DNA from: an uncultured Fidelibacterota bacterium
Lineage (GTDB): Bacteria; Fidelibacterota; Marinisomatia; Marinisomatales; Marinisomataceae
Direction: 5' to 3'
Length of the DNA stretch: 64,000 nucleotides
Assembly: GCA_902624275.1 (NCBI GenBank)
Contig: CACNWW010000001.1
Coordinates: 64,001 to 128,000 of the forward strand
Part shown: positions 28,314 to 37,384 of the stretch, piece by piece
Layout of the letters: each line of letters begins with the position of its first letter
Numbering within the stretch: position 1 is the stretch's first letter
The notes under the pieces: generated by a model
Databases searched by the model: none
Told to the model about the DNA's origin: nothing
The model's input: only the letters and a program-made list of their open reading frames with translations
Made by a program: the position numbers and the translations under genes

Positions 28314-28916
28314 ATGAATGATACGAAAAAATTTAATCTTCCTCCACTACCTTTTGGAGAAAATGACTTGTCTCCAGTCATATCATCTGATACAGTTCAG
28401 TTACATTATGGTAAACATCATAAAGCATACTTTAATATGTTAAATACCTTAGCTGAGGGTACCAAATATAATGATATGAGCCTTGAAGATATAGTTGTTG
28501 AAAGTTTTAAGGATAAAGAACAGAAGATTTTCAATAATGCTGGACAAGCATGGAACCATATCCTTTACTGGGATCAAATGAAACCGGGAGGTGAAGCTGT
28601 TCCTGGCGGTAAGCTTCATACGATGATTGAAGATTCATTTGGAGACTTTGATTCTTTTAAAGATCAATTTGTCCAACAGTCGGTTGGAGTTTTTGGAAGT
28701 GGTTGGTGTTGGTTAGTTCAAAATGATTCATCTTTAGAAATCTTGGGAACACCAAATGGTGAGAATCCTCTAGCACATGGGAAACATGCTTTGATGGGAA
28801 TTGATGTTTGGGAACATGCTTACTACTTAGACTATAAAAATGTTCGTCCAGATTATGTTAAAGCAATTCTTGATAATTCTATAAATTGGAGTTTTGTATC
28901 AGATCAATTAAAATAA
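28314..28916 (+). CDS. sodB: Superoxide dismutase, iron type
   Basis: Converts superoxide to hydrogen peroxide and oxygen in the cytoplasm. 200 residues without a signal peptide. Metal ligands H31, H82, D164 and H168 are in place, and Q78 in NNAGQAWNH sits where Fe-SODs have their active-site glutamine (Mn-SODs have glycine there). AAAGGAG precedes the ATG. A second, unrelated nickel SOD with an export signal is encoded at 39361-39837. Confidence 0.95.
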   Translation: MNDTKKFNLPPLPFGENDLSPVISSDTVQLHYGKHHKAYFNMLNTLAEGTKYNDMSLEDIVVESFKDKEQKIFNNAGQAWNHILYWDQMKPGGEAVPGGKLHTMIEDSFGDFDSFKDQFVQQSVGVFGSGWCWLVQNDSSLEILGTPNGENPLAHGKHALMGIDVWEHAYYLDYKNVRPDYVKAILDNSINWSFVSDQLK

Positions 28917-28920
28917 AAAA

Positions 28921-28948
28921 AGGCGAATAAAATATTCGCCTTTTTTTT
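28921..28948. terminator. Bidirectional intrinsic terminator after sodB
   Basis: A perfect 9-bp stem, AGGCGAATA (28921-28929) and TATTCGCCT (28933-28941), with a 3-base loop, flanked by an A run on the left and eight Ts on the right. It can end both sodB (plus) and the lipoprotein transcript (minus). Confidence 0.9.
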
Positions 28949-28967
28949 AAAGTTCAATTAACCTTGC

Positions 28968-29456
28968 TTAACCACCTGGAGGACATGGAGGCGTTTGAGT
29001 ATTTGCTACAGCATTAATCACTAGGCTTAACTCTGAATTATTTTCATCGAATGTAAATGGAATTGCATCTGCATAGAATGCCTGTATACTTCCACTATGA
29101 GTTCCCCAAACTGCTTGATTACAGGCAGGATTCTGATTATTTGGATCTCTCCATGATACAGATAGTAATTTATATGTATTGAACTCGATATCTTCAAATA
29201 CTGCTGTGATAACGCCATTTTGAACTTGTGAACTTAACAGAGTAGTTGATTTGTATGGTGCACCTGTTGGTGGCCATTCTGAATCCATAGACATAAATAC
29301 AGTTCCTTCTGATGGCCATGATTCAGGATTTGCAACATTTACTGTTATATTTAGTGTTCCTGAGGTTGCAGGATCATCATTATTATCTTCACAAGAGACC
29401 AAGAATAGCACTGAAAATATAAAAGATAAGACGCTTAATTTTTTTGCTAAATTCAT
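28968..29456 (-). CDS. Secreted lipoprotein, 162 aa, unknown
   Basis: Signal peptide with lipobox LVSC, lipid site C22, followed by an acidic Asn/Asp linker. The remainder looks like a single all-beta domain: GTLNITVNVANPESWP, VFMSMDSEWPPTGAPY, and TYKLLSVSWRDPNNQNPAC. Two cysteines (near residues 115 and 158) could pair. It is downstream of a TonB-dependent receptor in the same direction, so it may be a surface-exposed partner for substrate capture. GGGG in the Shine-Dalgarno supports the start. I know no named family. Confidence 0.75.
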   Translation of the reverse strand: MNLAKKLSVLSFIFSVLFLVSCEDNNDDPATSGTLNITVNVANPESWPSEGTVFMSMDSEWPPTGAPYKSTTLLSSQVQNGVITAVFEDIEFNTYKLLSVSWRDPNNQNPACNQAVWGTHSGSIQAFYADAIPFTFDENNSELSLVINAVANTQTPPCPPGG

Positions 29457-29563
29457 TTTTTCCCCTTTAAGTACTAAATATTAATATTGTTCGCAAATAC
29501 TAAGAATGAAAAAATTATCTATCAAGTAAAATCAGCCTTAAATTGAGATATAATCTCAAAAGA

Positions 29564-31708
29564 CTAGAATTTCATTTCATAATTCAATGAAATAGTTCTT
29601 CCAGGCATAGGATAGTTTTGAATTAGCTCATATTGAACATCAAAGATGTTGGATACTTTAATAGATAAATCCATATCATCAAACTTGAATAGTGCTACAT
29701 AATCTGCTAATAACAAGGCATCAAGTTGACTTATTGGGAATTGTATTTCACTGCCCATAAAATCATAGTCATCACTTAAGAAATCTTGATAATCTTGTTC
29801 AGTTTGGTAATTGACTAAAAATGAGTGTCTAACTAATCTTTGTTCTAAAGAACTCTTAGCTACAATTTTATGTTTTGGCCTATAGAACATTTGATCTAAA
29901 TCGTTCAAGTCATCAACTTGAAGGTATGTATAACCAAAATCGAAATTCAAATTATTCAATTTATAGCTAAATTTTGTTTCAAATCCCATTGAATTTACAT
30001 CAGTCCTATTTCTAGCAATTACAGGAATAGCGTAAACAAAATCAATCATATCATTATAAACATAGTAATATGGATTTATAGAAAATTTAAAATTATCGAG
30101 ATTACTGTAGTTATAAGCTAAATCTACACCATAAAGTTCTTCTGGCTTTAAATCAGCATTACCTTGGGTTACTAAACCATAGCTTGTTGTATACTTCAAA
30201 AAAAGTTCAGAGAAAGAAGGTGCTCGAAAACCCTTGCTTAAAGAAAGACTTATATTTGATTGATCATCAACAATATATTGCATATTAAATTTTGGCGTAA
30301 AAGAACTAAAATTGATGAAATTAAAATTATCAGCTGGTTTAACTGTTCTAAAATCATGTCTTAATCCTGCTGCTAATGAAAGTTTTGGATTTACCTGATA
30401 TTTTAGTCTTCCAAAAATTCCGTGAGTTACCTGCCATGGATTTTCAAAAGTATCATTAAAAACAGATATTTCAGATTGCTCAAATATGATGTCATCTCCA
30501 GCGAGAAAATATAGGTTGTCTTTTATAAGCCATTGATATTCAAGCCTCGTATTTACACTGAGATCATTATAGAAATTTTCAGGTTCAACTTCTGAATCAG
30601 GCACATCATTTCTGTCTTTGTAATGAGTATAAAAATGATTTATACTAAATGAGTAGTCAAAATCCTGGTTATTATTAAATTTGAATCTCTTAAAAAATTG
30701 AAGGTAAATAGAGTCCCTGTTTGTAAGCCTATATCCAATCAAACTAGGTCTCTCAGATTTATCAAATCCTGGTTGTCCAGTATAAGACTTATTGATAATC
30801 AATGAAGTAGTCAGATTTGAATCTGGTTTATCTAATTTTAAATATAGATTATTCTGTCTGAATTGCGAATTAAATCTATGCCCATCTCCATCTTTGTATT
30901 GAAAGAGAGTTTGAAATGAAAGATTGTTATTAATATTTCTATTTAGTCCTACATCGAGATTTTTAGAATTAAATGACCCATAACTTGCTTTTAGGGTTGA
31001 AAATTCTTTCTTGAATTTTTTTGTAACTAAATTTATTACACCTCCCATAGAATTTTGTCCATATAAAGATGATTGAGGACCCTTGAGTACTTCAACTCTA
31101 TCGATAAATTCTAATGGCATCCCGTTCCAATCAACAGAACCAGAATTTGGAATACTCATTTGAAATCCATCAAGTAATACTAAAACTCTATTATTATAAC
31201 CACCAGGTTTATAATCTGAAGAACCTCTGATTGAAACATTTGCATTCCTTCCTACATTATGCTCCATCTGAACATCAACTCCAAGAATATTTCTAAATAA
31301 TTCGGACAAAGTTTGAGACTGTTGCTCAGATATTAAATCTCTAGTAATATTTTCAGTAAAATTAGGGGTATGTTTTGATGGGTATCTTCCCACAACCTCT
31401 AGAGCTGCTCCCATAATTGATGATGGTATTAATTTTATTATAATATTATTTAATGTGCTCGGATTGATTGATAAAATAGTATCCTTATAACCAAGTGCTG
31501 AGGCTATTATTGTATAATTTTTATCACTTAGTTCATCAATTTTAAAGTTTCCTTGAATATCAGAAGCAGAACCGATAGTAGAATCAGAAATAAATATATT
31601 TGCGTCAACAATTGGACTGTTTGAGTCAGAACTCAGAACAACGCCGCTAAGAGAATATTCTTGTCCACATAAAATTCCAAAAAGTAGTATTGATAATAGT
31701 TTCTTCAT
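29564..31708 (-). CDS. TonB-dependent outer-membrane receptor
   Basis: Active-transport channel of the outer membrane, 714 residues. Signal peptide (about 1-15), a carboxypeptidase-regulatory-like domain (SLSGVVLSSDSNSPIVDANI, 19-95), a plug domain (LSELFRNILGVDVQ; NVSIRGS; GPQSSLYGQNSMGGVINLVT) and a 22-strand-type barrel ending in phenylalanine (NYEMKF). The substrate cannot be read from sequence. Neighbours are a lipoprotein downstream and thiamine pyrophosphokinase divergent, which makes thiamine one untested option; iron chelates or cobalamin are equally possible. Confidence 0.9.
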   Translation of the reverse strand: MKKLLSILLFGILCGQEYSLSGVVLSSDSNSPIVDANIFISDSTIGSASDIQGNFKIDELSDKNYTIIASALGYKDTILSINPSTLNNIIIKLIPSSIMGAALEVVGRYPSKHTPNFTENITRDLISEQQSQTLSELFRNILGVDVQMEHNVGRNANVSIRGSSDYKPGGYNNRVLVLLDGFQMSIPNSGSVDWNGMPLEFIDRVEVLKGPQSSLYGQNSMGGVINLVTKKFKKEFSTLKASYGSFNSKNLDVGLNRNINNNLSFQTLFQYKDGDGHRFNSQFRQNNLYLKLDKPDSNLTTSLIINKSYTGQPGFDKSERPSLIGYRLTNRDSIYLQFFKRFKFNNNQDFDYSFSINHFYTHYKDRNDVPDSEVEPENFYNDLSVNTRLEYQWLIKDNLYFLAGDDIIFEQSEISVFNDTFENPWQVTHGIFGRLKYQVNPKLSLAAGLRHDFRTVKPADNFNFINFSSFTPKFNMQYIVDDQSNISLSLSKGFRAPSFSELFLKYTTSYGLVTQGNADLKPEELYGVDLAYNYSNLDNFKFSINPYYYVYNDMIDFVYAIPVIARNRTDVNSMGFETKFSYKLNNLNFDFGYTYLQVDDLNDLDQMFYRPKHKIVAKSSLEQRLVRHSFLVNYQTEQDYQDFLSDDYDFMGSEIQFPISQLDALLLADYVALFKFDDMDLSIKVSNIFDVQYELIQNYPMPGRTISLNYEMKF

Positions 31709-31712
31709 ATGC

Positions 31713-31736
31713 TGATGCTAATAATATTAATCATCA
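31713..31736. promoter_or_regulatory. Imperfect palindrome between receptor and thiN-like gene
   Basis: TGATGcTAAT (31713-31722) and ATTAatCATCA (31726-31736) form an inverted repeat with one unpaired base, centred in the 61-base divergent spacer. It could be an operator serving both genes. Weak evidence in AT-rich DNA. Confidence 0.3.
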
Positions 31737-31769
31737 ACAATATTTACAATTCTTTTCGTAAACTTTTAT

Positions 31770-32387
31770 ATGAAAAATAATAAAAACATAGCTGTTATAT
31801 TAAATGGTCAAATGCCCACTGATGACACTATAATTAAACAAGTAACTAATTCCGACTATATCATCGCTGTGGATGGATCAGCAAATAAGCTGTTTGATTT
31901 AGAAATCATTCCAGATGTAATTATTGGAGACCTGGATTCATTGCAAAATATTAAAAATGAAAATACAGAATTAGTTGAAACTCCAGATCAAAATAAAACT
32001 GACTTTCGTAAAACCTTGGAATGGTGTGTTGAAAAAAATATCTTAAATATTTCAATTTTTGGAATATCTGGAGAAAGTGAAGATCATTTTCTTGGAAACT
32101 ATTATACGTTAAGTGATTTTAGTGAAAAAATTTCTTGGAAAGCTTTTACAGATATTTCAATTATTAGCCCTTGTGTAGGTAACAAAAAATTTAAGTCATT
32201 TAAGGGTCAAAAAGTGAGTCTCTTCTGTATGAAGGGAAGCTCAACTGTAAATTCAGTAAATTTGGAATATCCTTTACAATCTTATCATTTAAATCCTTCA
32301 GATGATGCAGTTAGAAATTTATCACTTGAAGATCATTTTATAATTGAATCAACAAATACTATTCTTGTCTTTCAAAGTAGGGTATAA
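31770..32387 (+). CDS. Thiamine pyrophosphokinase
   Basis: Transfers pyrophosphate from ATP to thiamine to give the cofactor TPP (used by the transketolase encoded in this window). 205 residues with the family signatures AVDGSANKLFDLEIIPDVIIGDLDS (split across residues about 33-57) and DQNKTDFRKTLEW near residue 72, and GISGESEDHFLGN near 98. The gene stands alone on the plus strand, divergent from the TonB receptor, and ends 2 bases before the convergent aldolase gene. Confidence 0.88.
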   Translation: MKNNKNIAVILNGQMPTDDTIIKQVTNSDYIIAVDGSANKLFDLEIIPDVIIGDLDSLQNIKNENTELVETPDQNKTDFRKTLEWCVEKNILNISIFGISGESEDHFLGNYYTLSDFSEKISWKAFTDISIISPCVGNKKFKSFKGQKVSLFCMKGSSTVNSVNLEYPLQSYHLNPSDDAVRNLSLEDHFIIESTNTILVFQSRV

Positions 32388-32388
32388 A

Positions 32389-33372
32389 TTATAATCCTGC
32401 AACTGTAGCTAAGCTGTTAGCTTTGGCCTTTTCGATAAATGCTTCTTGAGCATCTGTAACATTTTCTTTTTTACCTGACCAAGCTTTTAATGCTGACTGC
32501 TGGAGAGCTCTGCCATAAGAAAAAGTTAAATTCCAATCTGTTTCATATTTATTCATTTCATTTAAATGCAATGTTGCATCTTCATCAGACTGGCCTCCTG
32601 AAAGAAAAGCAACTCCAGGAACTTCAGTTGGAACATGAGCAGACAAACAATTAATTGTTTTTTCAGCCACTTCTTCAATGCTTGCCTGATAAGAACATTT
32701 ATATCCAGATAAAATCATATTGGGCTTTAAAACAATGCCTTGTAAGCTAACATTGTGTTCATCAAGCTGATCAAAAACCATATTTAATACTCTTGAAGTA
32801 ATATCAAAGGACACATCAATAGTATGAGCTCCATCCATTAGTACTTCTGGTTCTACAATAGGAACTAGATTAGCTTGTTGGCATTTCTTAGCATACTTAG
32901 CAAGGTTTTTCGCATTGGCTAATATACAATCATCTGTTGGTATACTATCTCCTGGTGTTATTACAGCTCTCCATTTAGCAAATCTTGCTCCAAGTGCATA
33001 GTATTTTCCTAGCCTTTCTGACAAACCATCTAAACCTTTAGTCAGTTTCTCATAGGGGCTGAAATCTTCTAAGCCTTGATCTACTTTAATACCAGGTAAT
33101 ATATTTTTAGAAGCCAAAAATTCTGGAAACTTCATTCCTGATGATAATTCTGATTGATGAAAAGTTTCGTCAAATAAAATGATACCGCTAATGTATTTTT
33201 CAATATTCTCAGTTGTAAAAAGCATATTTCTATAAAAATTTCTGCTTTCTGCAGTTGAATTTGTATTTATACTTTCAAAGCGTTTAGTGCAAGTTGGTGT
33301 GCTTTCATCAGCAGCTAAAATTCCTTTGCCTTTTTCAACCATTTTATGTGCAAAAGTGTGTAATTCTAACAT
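32389..33372 (-). CDS. Fructose-bisphosphate aldolase, class I
   Basis: Reversible cleavage of fructose 1,6-bisphosphate to triose phosphates by a Schiff-base mechanism. 327 residues of the animal/plant-like class: KGILAADEST near residue 16, KVDQGLE near 96, VEPEVLMDGAH (E174, E176) and Schiff-base K216 in GIVLKPNMIL. It follows glpX by 1 base on the same strand, pairing aldolase with bisphosphatase, an arrangement suited to gluconeogenesis. Confidence 0.93.
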   Translation of the reverse strand: MLELHTFAHKMVEKGKGILAADESTPTCTKRFESINTNSTAESRNFYRNMLFTTENIEKYISGIILFDETFHQSELSSGMKFPEFLASKNILPGIKVDQGLEDFSPYEKLTKGLDGLSERLGKYYALGARFAKWRAVITPGDSIPTDDCILANAKNLAKYAKKCQQANLVPIVEPEVLMDGAHTIDVSFDITSRVLNMVFDQLDEHNVSLQGIVLKPNMILSGYKCSYQASIEEVAEKTINCLSAHVPTEVPGVAFLSGGQSDEDATLHLNEMNKYETDWNLTFSYGRALQQSALKAWSGKKENVTDAQEAFIEKAKANSLATVAGL

Positions 33373-33373
33373 T

Positions 33374-34318
33374 CTATTCTCCTAAAATATATTCGTTTGT
33401 TATTTTTTGTGTTTCCTTTGAATCACCAAAAATAATTTTCGAGGTTACTTCCGCTTTATTTCCATCAAATTTAACACCGGGTATCCATCCTGAACAAACT
33501 CCACTTGCAATGAAAAAAGAGTCACTAGATCTACAAAGATCATCAGCTGACCATATATTATTAATGTCACTTCCTATCATTTTTAAGGCTCTTTCCTTAA
33601 ATAAGTCATCAATAAAATCTAGTCTTCCTTCAAAAAAACCACCAATAGCTTTTACAGCAGTAGCCGTAATTACTCCTTCTGGTGCTGCACCAATTCCATA
33701 CAACAAATCAACTGAACCTTCGGCTGCTTTTAATCCCCCTGAAACATCACCATCGCCAATCAAAATTGGTTGAACACCTAAATCTTTCATCTTGGATATT
33801 AAATCAATATGCCTATCTCTATCCATTACTATGATATTTAATTCAGGAATATTTTTTTTCAATGCTTTTGCTGCTTGATATAAATTGTCTTCAACAGAAT
33901 TATCCAGTGCAATATGACCAATTAATTTTGATGAGCCACACAATTTGTTCATGTATGTATCGGGGGCATTCAATAAAGCTCCTCTAGGCGCAGCAGCTAA
34001 AACTGACAATGCGTCAGGTAAATCTTTGGCACAATGATTGGTACACTCTAACGGATCAACTGCAATATCAATTTTTAAATCACTTTTAAGATCACCCATC
34101 TCTTCACCAATATAAAGCATTGGAGCATCATCTCTTTCTCCCTCACCAATCACTACCCTTGTGTGTACTTCTGAATCTTGGAGAACTTTTCTCATAGCTT
34201 CAGTTGCAACTTTGTCTGCAGCTTTTCCATCACCATTACCTCTAAGTCTAGCAGCAGCTATTGCAGCAGATTCTGTGGCTTTTAAGTAAAGCTCGAAATT
34301 TTCAGTTACGCTACTCAT
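33374..34318 (-). CDS. glpX: Fructose-1,6-bisphosphatase, class II
   Basis: Hydrolyses fructose 1,6-bisphosphate to fructose 6-phosphate. 314 residues with GlpX signatures: RLRGNGDGKAADKVAT near residue 24, VVIGEGERDDAPML near 57, the metal-binding DPLECT near 87 and LIGDGDVSGGL near 180. The usual DPLEGT has cysteine in place of glycine. It overlaps the upstream secreted protein gene by 8 bases and is followed by the aldolase gene. Confidence 0.93.
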   Translation of the reverse strand: MSSVTENFELYLKATESAAIAAARLRGNGDGKAADKVATEAMRKVLQDSEVHTRVVIGEGERDDAPMLYIGEEMGDLKSDLKIDIAVDPLECTNHCAKDLPDALSVLAAAPRGALLNAPDTYMNKLCGSSKLIGHIALDNSVEDNLYQAAKALKKNIPELNIIVMDRDRHIDLISKMKDLGVQPILIGDGDVSGGLKAAEGSVDLLYGIGAAPEGVITATAVKAIGGFFEGRLDFIDDLFKERALKMIGSDINNIWSADDLCRSSDSFFIASGVCSGWIPGVKFDGNKAEVTSKIIFGDSKETQKITNEYILGE

Positions 34319-34835
34319 TTAATGAGTCAATTAGTTTAAACATTTCTTCTAAACTCTCTTCCGTAGCATAACCATTAAAACGATTTTTTATAATTCCATC
34401 TTTATCAAGAACGTACATATAACAATCACCTTTTGATGATATTCCCAAAGATTTATAGTAAGATCTTAAAGGACCGTAATAGGTTGCAGTATAATCGTGC
34501 AAAGGCTTGGGAACTCCACCACGCATCCCACCATCAATCCAATTTCTTGCCATGGTCCACTGTGCACCCAACATCGGAATCTCATAGTAATGCACATCTT
34601 TATTAATACCATATCTTGGAAAAAATTCATCTGCCCAAGAATTAATACATAATTGAGCTTTTTGTTTAAAAGCAACTGCCAAAACAGATGGTTTTCCAAT
34701 TAAAACATCTGGAAACTTGACATCATTACCTGATAGAGATATTCCCTCAATAGTTGGAAATTTTTTCTCTAAAAAATTATCATTTGCATTCAAAACATTT
34801 AAAAACATCAAACAAACTAATGTAGCTTTAACCAT
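34311..34835 (-). CDS. Exported thioredoxin-fold protein, Atp10-like
   Basis: 174 residues with a Sec signal peptide (about 1-17, ending LNA). The mature part reads like the ATP10 family of F1Fo-ATPase assembly factors and related peroxiredoxin-fold proteins: FPTIEGISLSGNDVKFP, GKPSVLAVAFKQKAQLCINSW, and a C-terminal YVLDKDGIIKNRFNGYAT strand-turn-helix. There is no CxxC; cysteines are isolated. AGGAG upstream supports ATG 34835. It overlaps the YwaF-like gene upstream by 8 bases. Family assignment is tentative and the function in this bacterium unknown. Confidence 0.6.
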   Translation of the reverse strand: MVKATLVCLMFLNVLNANDNFLEKKFPTIEGISLSGNDVKFPDVLIGKPSVLAVAFKQKAQLCINSWADEFFPRYGINKDVHYYEIPMLGAQWTMARNWIDGGMRGGVPKPLHDYTATYYGPLRSYYKSLGISSKGDCYMYVLDKDGIIKNRFNGYATEESLEEMFKLIDSLNE

Positions 34836-35547
34836 TTTTTTTCTCCTTAAGCTTGTATGGTAAATATAAAAGGTAAAAAACAAACATTACAATTGGGAAA
34901 AGTGGTATAACATGTAAAGGCGGACTTGGGAAAAAGCTCATTAAAGATTCACCAGTAGGTGCTTTCATTAAATACCATAGATTTGCTTCAAAGCCTGGTT
35001 CACCTCCAACTATTAGATTTATTATATAAACAAATGGAAGTATATAAAGGGAAAATTTTATAGCATTCTTATAGGATTCAAATGTGATATTCTGCTTAAT
35101 TCCAATTGTAATATAAAGAAGGGCAAAAAATAATAATCCATGCCCAGAGAACAATGTAATAAAATCTAAATCTGGAAAAGTTAATTCAATATCAGGAGTG
35201 AAAAGTGCCATTGTACCTCCACCAAAGCCCCAAAAGTATGCAAAATCAAAAAACTTTTGATTTCTTGTTAATAAAAAGAGTCCTGTTGCATAAGATGAAA
35301 AATGGCATGCATGTAATGGGATAGTATTTGTCCAATTATAATCTTCTGGACTAAAATAATTCAAATAAAAAGGTTTTAGAAATTCATTAAAAATTAAAAG
35401 ATATGCTAAAATCTTTTCAAACGTTGCATATCTTAGCTCATCATAATCATTTTTAACATGAAAAGAAAATACAAATGAAACCCCAAAGATTATAAAAAGA
35501 GTTAATAAATGAGTTGAACCAAATAATATGAATTCGTTTGATACCAT
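34828..35547 (-). CDS. YwaF/TIGR02206-type membrane protein
   Basis: 239 residues, about seven membrane helices. The family pattern is clear: PLHACHFSSYATGLFLLTRN near residue 77, FDFAYFWGFGGGTMALFTPDI near 100 and FSGHGLLFF near 134. Function is not established for YwaF proteins; TMEM164, a eukaryotic relative, is an acyltransferase, which makes a lipid-related role conceivable. Downstream gene overlaps by 8 bases. Confidence 0.8.
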   Translation of the reverse strand: MVSNEFILFGSTHLLTLFIIFGVSFVFSFHVKNDYDELRYATFEKILAYLLIFNEFLKPFYLNYFSPEDYNWTNTIPLHACHFSSYATGLFLLTRNQKFFDFAYFWGFGGGTMALFTPDIELTFPDLDFITLFSGHGLLFFALLYITIGIKQNITFESYKNAIKFSLYILPFVYIINLIVGGEPGFEANLWYLMKAPTGESLMSFFPSPPLHVIPLFPIVMFVFYLLYLPYKLKEKKNG

Positions 35548-35585
35548 TGAGTGAATCTAAATAAAATAATTAAATTTTCATTCAA

Positions 35586-36026
35586 TTAAATCAAGTTAAT
35601 TGCAAACGCAAGAAACAATATCATCAAAATTGATCTTGCTGTCCATAATATTGTTCTTATCCAATTCGAAAAAATTAATTTGGATAATTTCTCTGTATTT
35701 TTTTCCTTGGATAATACATTGTGCAGAGGTACTTGAATTAGGAATGTAGATAACCAAATCAATAGAACTAAAATTAAGTTTACAATAAAAATAGTTTGAA
35801 TAGCATTATTTAAATTCTGATATAAAAGTATTATTGAGGTAAATAGCTCAGCAAACATCAATGGTATTGCCAATATAGAAATTCTAATTGAATGAAAATT
35901 ATGATATTCTGGAAACCTATCTTTAGGAATATATTTCATTGATGGATAATGCACTAATTGTATAGTCCAAATTAAACCTAAAGCTATAAACGACAAAACA
36001 AGATTAAATAGAAAAATAAATGACAT
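35586..36026 (-). CDS. Four-helix membrane protein, 146 aa
   Basis: Helices lie at about 3-25, 50-70, 76-98 and 122-144. The conserved-looking loop WTIQLVHYPSMKYI...FPEYHNFHSIRIS contains a cluster of His and Tyr on one side of the membrane, a pattern I associate with a widespread but uncharacterised bacterial family. It directly follows the HMA-MauE gene by one base and may be its functional partner. No function assigned. Confidence 0.7.
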   Translation of the reverse strand: MSFIFLFNLVLSFIALGLIWTIQLVHYPSMKYIPKDRFPEYHNFHSIRISILAIPLMFAELFTSIILLYQNLNNAIQTIFIVNLILVLLIWLSTFLIQVPLHNVLSKEKNTEKLSKLIFSNWIRTILWTARSILMILFLAFAINLI

Positions 36027-36770
36027 TTAAACAAAAGTATAGTTGGTCAACATTGATATAGCCATAGAAATCATAATAATATTCTCAATAAGTGTGGCTT
36101 CAGTCATAGGAAGTTTTAAAGCTGTACCTAAACACGCACACCTTATTGATTTCTTATTAAATAATGTTTTTGCAACACCAATTGTTGTTATTCCCAAAAC
36201 AAATAATGTGATAATTAAAGCAATTTTTATCTTAAGTCGCATCAACAACATTACACCTAATCCTATTTCAATAAATGGATAAATCCATCCATATATTTGC
36301 AATCTTTTTGCTAATGGATCATACATTCTGAAAGATTCTGGAAAGCCTTTAAGGTCTAACATTTTAAAAAAACTAAAAACTATGTAAAATAATCCCATAA
36401 AATCCAACATTGCTTCACTAGAATTCCAACTTTTAAAATTCATTAATATACTTGCAACAGATATATAGATAAGAATTATTAACAAAGGTTTAAGTTGCTG
36501 TAACTTAGATTTTTCTTGATTACTTTCTACGCTTAGCTCGTTTACAGTTGCAGAGGAAGAATTAACCACCTTTTCTTCAATATGAAACTTTGATGGTAAA
36601 GCATTTTGAAGTTTTGATATGCTTATATTGCTTTTCGCAAAAATGATTGCTTCACCTTTTTTGAGATTCACTTCAACAGATTCAATTTCTTGTAAATCAT
36701 TTAAATTTTGATGAATAGTTGATTTACAGCCATTACACGTCATTCCAGATATTGTATAAGTTTTTTTCAT
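36027..36770 (-). CDS. HMA domain fused to MauE/DoxX-like membrane domain
   Basis: 247 residues. An N-terminal heavy-metal-associated domain (1-70) has the copper-binding loop GMTCNGCK (C12, C15). After a Ser/Glu-rich linker there are four to five membrane helices similar to MauE/DoxX redox-associated proteins, with a conserved second cysteine pair in SIRCACLGTALKLPMT near residue 208. The combination suggests metal (copper) delivery linked to thiol redox chemistry in the envelope. Similar fusions occur in marine Bacteroidota. First gene of a leftward run of membrane proteins. Confidence 0.8.
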   Translation of the reverse strand: MKKTYTISGMTCNGCKSTIHQNLNDLQEIESVEVNLKKGEAIIFAKSNISISKLQNALPSKFHIEEKVVNSSSATVNELSVESNQEKSKLQQLKPLLIILIYISVASILMNFKSWNSSEAMLDFMGLFYIVFSFFKMLDLKGFPESFRMYDPLAKRLQIYGWIYPFIEIGLGVMLLMRLKIKIALIITLFVLGITTIGVAKTLFNKKSIRCACLGTALKLPMTEATLIENIIMISMAISMLTNYTFV

Positions 36771-36867
36771 TTTGAATGATTATAAATTAATAAACACTAT
36801 TAAGTATATAAATAAATTGTTAATGTAAGATAATAGTAGTTAAATTAAAAAAATAAATAGGAGTAAT

Positions 36868-37374
36868 ATGAACAAACATAGGTTGATTTTTTTAATTTTA
36901 TTTTTTTCAAGCAGCATTAATGCACAAGATGCTGATTATGGTATTTTAGGTAGTCAAATTTCTCAGGGTACTTTTTTAATGGGAAGTGAAATTTTAGCTT
37001 ATGATGTTACTGGTAATAATGCGCCAGAAAATGTTCAAGGGGATCCTACTTTTACCTTAAAACCAGAGCTTGCATACTTTGTAATAGATAATCTTGGTCT
37101 TTATGCAAGATACTACAAAGAGAATGGAAATGGTACTGAATATGGTCTTGGATTAATGTATACTTTCCCTGATTTTTATATGGCTGGTGTTTATAAGCCC
37201 AAGGATGAAGATGATCAACATTTACAAGGTACTTTTGGTAAGTTATTTCAGTTAAATAATTCAACTGCTTATCTCAATCTTGGATTAAACTACGCCCTTT
37301 ACACTGAAAAAGAATATAATCAGCTACAATTACTTGTTAAAGGATTGTATGTCGGAATTGCTTTTGGCTTTTAG
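36868..37374 (+). CDS. Small outer-membrane beta-barrel protein
   Basis: 168 residues with a Sec signal peptide (1-19, cut after NA) and alternating amphipathic strands: ELAYFVIDNLGLYARYY, EYGLGLMYTFPDFYMAGVY, YLNLGLNYALY, and a C-terminal LYVGIAFGF ending in phenylalanine, the usual barrel-assembly signal. An 8-strand OmpX/OmpW-like pore is likely. ATAGGAGTAAT gives a good Shine-Dalgarno. Single gene, divergent from the HMA-MauE run. Confidence 0.8.
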   Translation: MNKHRLIFLILFFSSSINAQDADYGILGSQISQGTFLMGSEILAYDVTGNNAPENVQGDPTFTLKPELAYFVIDNLGLYARYYKENGNGTEYGLGLMYTFPDFYMAGVYKPKDEDDQHLQGTFGKLFQLNNSTAYLNLGLNYALYTEKEYNQLQLLVKGLYVGIAFGF

Positions 37375-37384
37375 AATAATTCAA

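Noticed and set aside
31709-31769. TPP riboswitch before thiamine pyrophosphokinase or the TonB receptor
   Set aside because: The spacer is 61 bases, too short for the about 100-base THI element, and no CUGAGA core is seen.
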